NCBI RefSeq assembly: GCF_017355985.1
Contig: NZ_JAFIQU010000018.1
Span: 78,364 to 142,363, forward strand
DNA: 64,000 nt
Direction: 5' to 3'
Source of the DNA: Arenibaculum pallidiluteum
Lineage (GTDB): Bacteria > Pseudomonadota > Alphaproteobacteria > Azospirillales > Azospirillaceae
Of this stretch, positions 60,450-64,000 are shown one piece after another; the stretch's first letter is position 1; each line of letters opens with the position of its first letter. Both the position numbers and the translations under genes were made by a program. Under the pieces are notes generated by a model. That model was not told the origin of the DNA. It did no database searches and was given only the letters and a program-made list of their open reading frames with translations.

Positions 60450-61765
60450 GGAGTTCCTCGATCCAGGGTGTCTATCACGATGGCGCGGAAGTCGTTCACG
60501 TTGGTCCGCGTCGGGCCGGTGACCACCAGGTCGCCCAGCCTCTCGAAAACTGAATAGGCGTCGTTATCGGCGAGCGCCGCGCGCGGGTCCAGACCCAGCG
60601 TTCGCGCCCGCTCCAGGGTGTCGGGAAGCAGCAGGGCGCCGGCCGCGTCCGTGGTGCCATCGATGCCGTCGGTGTCGCAGGCCACGGCGGAGATGCCGGG
60701 CCGGCCGTCGAGCGCCAGGCCCAGCGCCAGCAGGAACTCGGCGTTGCGGCCACCCTGGCCCTTGCCGCGCACCGTCACCGTGGTCTCGCCGCCCGACAGC
60801 AGGACGAGCGGAGGCGACGCCGGTTGACCACGGTCCGCGGCCTGGGCGGCGATGGCGCCCAAGACCTTGGCGACCTCGCGCGACTCGCCCTCGATCGCAT
60901 CGCCCAGGATCATGGGCGTGTAGCCCTGCGCGGTCGCCGCGGCCGCCGCGGCCTCCAATGCGTCCTGGGGGCGCGCGATGATGCGTATCTCGGTCCGCGC
61001 CAGACGCGGGTCGCCGAGCTTCGGAGTCTCGTCGGCCGCGGCCTCCAGATGGGCGCGTACGGAGGGTGGCGCCTCGATTCCGTACTTGCCGAGAACCGCC
61101 CGGGCATCGGCGAAGCTCGTGGGGTCGGCGACCGTCGGGCCCGAGGCGATCGCGGAGGGGCGGTCGCCGGTCACGTCCGAGATCGCCAGCGTCACGACCC
61201 GTGCAGGATGGGCCGCAAGTGCCAGCCGGCCGCCCTTGATCGCGGAGAGATGCTTGCGTACGCAGTTGAACTCGTGGATGTCGGCGCCCGAACGCAGCAG
61301 GGCGCGAGACACCTGCCGCTTATCCTCCAGCGTCAGCCCGGGCGCCGGCAGGGCCAGCAGCGCGGAGCCGCCGCCCGAGATCAGGCACAGCAGCAGGTCG
61401 TCCTCGCCGAGCCCGCCGGCGAGCTCCAGGATGCGGCGCGCGGCATCCTGCCCGGCCTCGTCGGGCACCGGGTGCGCGGCCTCCACCACCTCGATCCGGC
61501 TGGTCGGAACGCCATGGCCGTAGCGCGTGACCACCAAGCCGGACAGGGGGCCGGACCAGTGGTCCTCGACGATCCGCGCCATGGCGGCCGCGGCCTTACC
61601 CGCACCCACCACAACCGTGCGGCCGCGCGGCGGGGCGGGCAGGTGCGCCGCCACCCGCGATTCGGGCGTCACTGCCCCGAGCGCCGCCCTGAAGAGCGCG
61701 GACAGAAAATCTCTCGAAGCGGATGGCACGGTACGGAAGGTCGCGGCAGGTTCGGGTGCGGTCAC
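60446..61765 (-). CDS. Glycerate 2-kinase (MOFRL/GckA-TtuD type)
   Basis: This enzyme phosphorylates D-glycerate to 2-phosphoglycerate. The 439-residue protein has the N-terminal GckA domain (VVVGAGKAAAAMA, CLISGGGSALLALP, DIHEFNCVRKHLSAIKGG) and a C-terminal MOFRL domain (VLLSGGETTVTVRGKGQGGRN, then ACDTDGIDGTTDAAGA). It lies between a GntR regulator and pyruvate kinase on the minus strand. With glcDEF it forms a glycolate-glyoxylate-glycerate route, although the tartronate semialdehyde enzymes are not in the window. Confidence 0.93.
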   Translation of the reverse strand: MTAPEPAATFRTVPSASRDFLSALFRAALGAVTPESRVAAHLPAPPRGRTVVVGAGKAAAAMARIVEDHWSGPLSGLVVTRYGHGVPTSRIEVVEAAHPVPDEAGQDAARRILELAGGLGEDDLLLCLISGGGSALLALPAPGLTLEDKRQVSRALLRSGADIHEFNCVRKHLSAIKGGRLALAAHPARVVTLAISDVTGDRPSAIASGPTVADPTSFADARAVLGKYGIEAPPSVRAHLEAAADETPKLGDPRLARTEIRIIARPQDALEAAAAAATAQGYTPMILGDAIEGESREVAKVLGAIAAQAADRGQPASPPLVLLSGGETTVTVRGKGQGGRNAEFLLALGLALDGRPGISAVACDTDGIDGTTDAAGALLLPDTLERARTLGLDPRAALADNDAYSVFERLGDLVVTGPTRTNVNDFRAIVIDTLDRGTP

Positions 61766-61816
61766 CTTGGCGCGTCCTGCGTCATTGTCAACCCGGCGGC
61801 TCCAGGCCGGTGATGC

Positions 61817-62632
61817 CTACCGCCTTTGCACGGCCGGGGTGGGATCCAGGGGCAGGCCCGCAGCCGCGCCGGCGGCGGTCCTGTGGTAATGGTCGAGCAC
61901 CCAGGCCAGGTGGGCCCGCATGGCGGCGGTCGCGCCTTCCGCGTCCCCGGTCGCGATGGCCTCGCAGACGCGGCGGTGTTGCGCGATGATAACGTCGTCC
62001 TCGGAGGAGCCGAAAAGCTCGTGGCGCTGGTACTCCAGCAGGTGGGTCAGCGCATCGCGAATCACCGACAGGATGTGCAGGTAGATCGCGCTGCCGGAGG
62101 CCTTGCCGATCGCCAGGTGGAAGGCGGCGTCGTCCAGCGTACGCAGCCGGCCGCGGCCGGCCTCGGCCATGCGCTCGACCGTGCGGCGGATCTCCTCGAC
62201 CTGCTCGGGCGTCGCGTTGCGCGCTGCGCGCCCCGCGGCCCAGCCCTCCAGCACGAGGCGGATCTCGGCGAGGTCGTAGAAGTTCGTGGCCTCGACGCGC
62301 ATCATGGCCATCAGCGCCGGGTCCATGTCGCCGGCGGTCGAGACGACCCGCGTCCCGCCTCCCTGCACGGCCGCGAGGAAGCCCTGGGTCTTAAGCCGCT
62401 GCAGCGCCGCGCGGACCGAGACGCGGCTGACACCCATCTGCTCGGCAAGCTGGCGCTCTCCGGGAAGCCGCTCGCCCGGGGTCAGCTCGCCGCGCGCGAT
62501 CCTGTCCAGGATCTGTGTCGCCACCCGGTCGGAAACCCGGTCGCCGGCCTGGGCTCCGGATTGGGGGCTTGGCTGGCTGCCGGCCTCGGCCGCGGGCGCC
62601 CGGTCATGGGGCAGGTTCTGCTCGTCTCTCAC
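61817..62632 (-). CDS. FadR-subfamily GntR regulator, probable glycolate/glycerate regulator
   Basis: The 271-residue protein has an N-terminal Gln/Pro-rich leader, then a winged helix (QILDRIARGELTPGERLPGERQ, with the recognition helix in MGVSRVSVRAALQRLKTQG). A C-terminal FCD domain follows, with ligand/metal residues in DAAFHLAIGKASG and an IAQHRRVCEAI histidine. The GTG at 62632 is the likely start, 31 bases downstream of a TGGTAATACCA palindrome identical to one before glcD. This suggests a GlcC-like regulator controlling itself, the glycerate kinase-pyk operon and glcDEF. Confidence 0.88.
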   Translation of the reverse strand: MRDEQNLPHDRAPAAEAGSQPSPQSGAQAGDRVSDRVATQILDRIARGELTPGERLPGERQLAEQMGVSRVSVRAALQRLKTQGFLAAVQGGGTRVVSTAGDMDPALMAMMRVEATNFYDLAEIRLVLEGWAAGRAARNATPEQVEEIRRTVERMAEAGRGRLRTLDDAAFHLAIGKASGSAIYLHILSVIRDALTHLLEYQRHELFGSSEDDVIIAQHRRVCEAIATGDAEGATAAMRAHLAWVLDHYHRTAAGAAAGLPLDPTPAVQRR

Positions 62633-62662
62633 GGGCTCGGCCGAGTTGTTCCGCTCTGCTGA

Positions 62663-62673
62663 TGGTAATACCA
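62663..62673. promoter_or_regulatory. GntR-type operator upstream of the GntR-glycerate kinase-pyk operon
   Basis: This TGGTAATACCA palindrome, 31 bases before the GntR start codon, is identical in all 11 bases (17 bases counting the next six, one mismatch) to the site before glcD at 52779. Confidence 0.72.
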
Positions 62674-62696
62674 CCTGTCGGCCGATGCCAGACCGC

Positions 62697-62747
62697 GCCC
62701 GGACGGCGAGCGTGCCCGGACGGCGAGCGTGCCCGGACGGCGAGCGT
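62697..62747. repeat. Three tandem copies of a 17-bp unit after the EamA gene
   Basis: GCCCGGACGGCGAGCGT is present three times head to tail without mismatch (62697-62713, 62714-62730, 62731-62747). It lies between the GntR operator and the stop codon of the EamA gene, which is transcribed towards it. It may be a slippage product. Confidence 0.95.
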
Positions 62748-62748
62748 G

Positions 62749-63675
62749 CTAGCGGCTGCCGCGGCGGGCCAGGAAGATGCCGGCCAGGACCACCAGCGCG
62801 CCCAGCGCCTGGAAGGGGCCCAGCGCCTCGCCCAGCAGCAGCCAGGCCAGCACCGCGGCCGCCGCCGGCTGCACCAGGAGACTGACGGACGAGAAGGTGG
62901 CCGGCAGATGGGCCAGGGCATAGGCGATCAGGCTTTGGCCTCCGGCATGGCTGAAAAGGGCCAGGGCCAGCAGGATGCCCCAGCCCCAGGCGGTGCCGGC
63001 GATCAGGCCCTCGCCCGAAAGCAGCGCCACCGGCAGCAGGGCCAGCGCGGTGACCACGCCGCTCCACGCCATCAGCGCGGCCGTCGAGAAGCGGGCGCGC
63101 AGCTTTCCGACGGAAAGGATGTACCCGGCGTAGAAGGCGGCGGTGAGCAGCCCCAGCGCGTCGCCGAACAGCGTGTCGAGGCCGAGGTTCAGGCTCCGGC
63201 TCATCAGGACCGCGGCGCCTGCGATCGCAAGGGCCAGACCGCCCAGGAAGGTGCGGGTGAAGCGCTCCCCCCACAGCAGCCAGGAGGCGAGAGCGACGAA
63301 GATCGGTGCGAAGTTCGCCAGCAGGGTGGCGTTGGCGACGGAGGTGTAGTGGATCGACCAATGCCATACGGCGAGGTCGCCCGCGAAGAACAGACCGGGC
63401 ACCGAGAGGCGGAGATAGTCGGCCCAGCCTGCGGGCCGCGCGTAGGCGCCGCCTCCCTCGAGCCGCATCCACGCGAAGAGCGCGGGAAGCGCGAAAGTCA
63501 GGCGCCAGAAGGCCGTAGCGGTGGGGCCGAGCTCGCTCAGCCGCACGAAGATCGGGGCGAAGGCGATGCTGAGCGCCCCTGCCAGCAGAGCCGCGAGGGC
63601 AAGACGCTGGCGGCGGGCGGTGGCCCGGGCGATGGCGCCGGTGGCTTCGTTGGTGGCATCGCTGTTGGCGGTCAT
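62749..63675 (-). CDS. EamA-family (drug/metabolite transporter) permease
   Basis: The 308-residue protein has ten membrane helices as two EamA repeats, with SIAFAPIFVRLSELGPTATAFWRL in the first and SSVSLLVQPAAAAVLAWLLLGE in the second; both are family signatures. It exports small metabolites in well-studied relatives; the substrate is unknown here. ATG 63675 (MTANSDAT) is used. It is upstream of the GntR gene, separated by the 17-bp repeats and operator. Confidence 0.9.
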   Translation of the reverse strand: MTANSDATNEATGAIARATARRQRLALAALLAGALSIAFAPIFVRLSELGPTATAFWRLTFALPALFAWMRLEGGGAYARPAGWADYLRLSVPGLFFAGDLAVWHWSIHYTSVANATLLANFAPIFVALASWLLWGERFTRTFLGGLALAIAGAAVLMSRSLNLGLDTLFGDALGLLTAAFYAGYILSVGKLRARFSTAALMAWSGVVTALALLPVALLSGEGLIAGTAWGWGILLALALFSHAGGQSLIAYALAHLPATFSSVSLLVQPAAAAVLAWLLLGEALGPFQALGALVVLAGIFLARRGSR

Positions 63676-63821
63676 CGAGCAGGCTTTACGCGTCCGCCGC
63701 GTCCTCCTCAACCCTCGGCAGGCCGGGGGCTGGCATGAGTCTCCAGGGGCGGGCTGGCGCGGGCTGCGCCGTTGGGTTATCCAGGATCGTGCCCCTGTCC
63801 GGAAAAGCCTGCCGCGCGAAC

Positions 63822-64000
63822 ATGACCCCCGACACCGCCCCAGGATTGGCCGCTGGTTCGCTTCTGGGGGCGGACGAGGCTGCGCCGTATGTGGTGTTTC
63901 ACGGGGAGGGACGGGCGCCGGTTCTGCTTCTGGCGGACCATGCGGGGCGGGCGGTGCCGCGGGCTCTGGGGCGGCTCGGGGTGGCCGAGCCGGAGTTCGA
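63822..64000 (+). CDS. Probable N-formylglutamate amidohydrolase family protein, N-terminal part
   Basis: The ATG at 63822 opens a frame that stays open to the window edge (about 59 residues). The segment PVLLLADHAGRAVPRALGRLG matches the N-terminal DHAxxxxPxxLxxLGL pattern of the FGase family (HutG-type N-formylglutamate deformylase and relatives). Only the first quarter is visible, so the exact substrate cannot be judged. It is divergent from the EamA gene. Confidence 0.7.
   Translation, partial: MTPDTAPGLAAGSLLGADEAAPYVVFHGEGRAPVLLLADHAGRAVPRALGRLGVAEPEF

Noticed and set aside
62697..62747. Three 17-bp direct repeats as a minimal CRISPR
   Set aside because: The repeats are contiguous with no spacers and no cas genes are nearby.

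Overview
The window is a stretch of about 70% GC chromosome from an alphaproteobacterium, probably a Rhodospirillales-type lineage (Acetobacteraceae/Azospirillaceae-like). The evidence is the CobN-type cobalamin cluster, a matA-matB-matC-matR malonate locus, the alphaproteobacterial form of ribosomal protein bL36, an orphan fliG, and pervasive GTG starts with ATGA/GTGA overlaps. Family-level placement is inference. I recognise no phage, insertion sequence, CRISPR array, tRNA or rRNA.

Layout. 1-553: the 5' part of htpX (minus strand, cut by the window edge). 716-8561: a tightly coupled plus-strand cobalamin operon cobU-cobW-cobN-cobO-(thioredoxin-like)-cobQ. 8610-16112: mixed housekeeping and accessory genes (GFA-fold enzyme, chemoreceptor, class V aminotransferase, SDR-DoxX fusion, small secreted and membrane proteins). 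16132-20177: cobB-cobA (minus) divergent from cbiD-cobK (plus). 20585-28173: a second cobalamin block on the minus strand, cbtB-cbtA then cbiX-cobH-cobL-cobI-cbiG/cobJ-cobM, with one cobalamin riboswitch before cbtB and a second before cbiX. Together these genes cover most of precorrin-2 to cobyric acid plus cobalt import and chelation. The set mixes 'aerobic' (CobN, CobO) and 'anaerobic' (CbiX, CbiD, CbiG) enzymes. No CobF or CobG is present, and neither are the CobN partners CobS/CobT.

28507-41195: a frameshifted PEP-CTERM protein remnant, a TerC-like membrane protein, an SbtA-type bicarbonate permease with a LysR regulator, two hypothetical genes, an AraC/MFS pair, and the malonate locus (MatC permease, malonyl-CoA synthetase, malonyl-CoA decarboxylase, GntR regulator with a palindromic operator). 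41324-42480: a lower-GC islet with a lipoprotein and a 17-G homopolymer. 42481-47586: periplasmic binding protein, fliG, methyltransferase, rpmJ, and a threonine dehydratase-like gene divergent from an ArsR repressor.

47662-52579: one minus-strand operon with an XRE-cupin regulator, a TRAP transporter (dctP, dctQ, dctM) and a class II HMG-CoA reductase. This is a candidate mevalonate uptake and catabolism unit. 52814-63675: a glycolate/glycerate module. glcDEF is on the plus strand; a FadR-type GntR regulator, glycerate 2-kinase and pyruvate kinase are on the minus strand. The two units carry the same 17-bp operator-containing sequence 10 kb apart, so they are probably one regulon taking glycolate carbon to pyruvate. 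The window ends inside a probable N-formylglutamate amidohydrolase gene.
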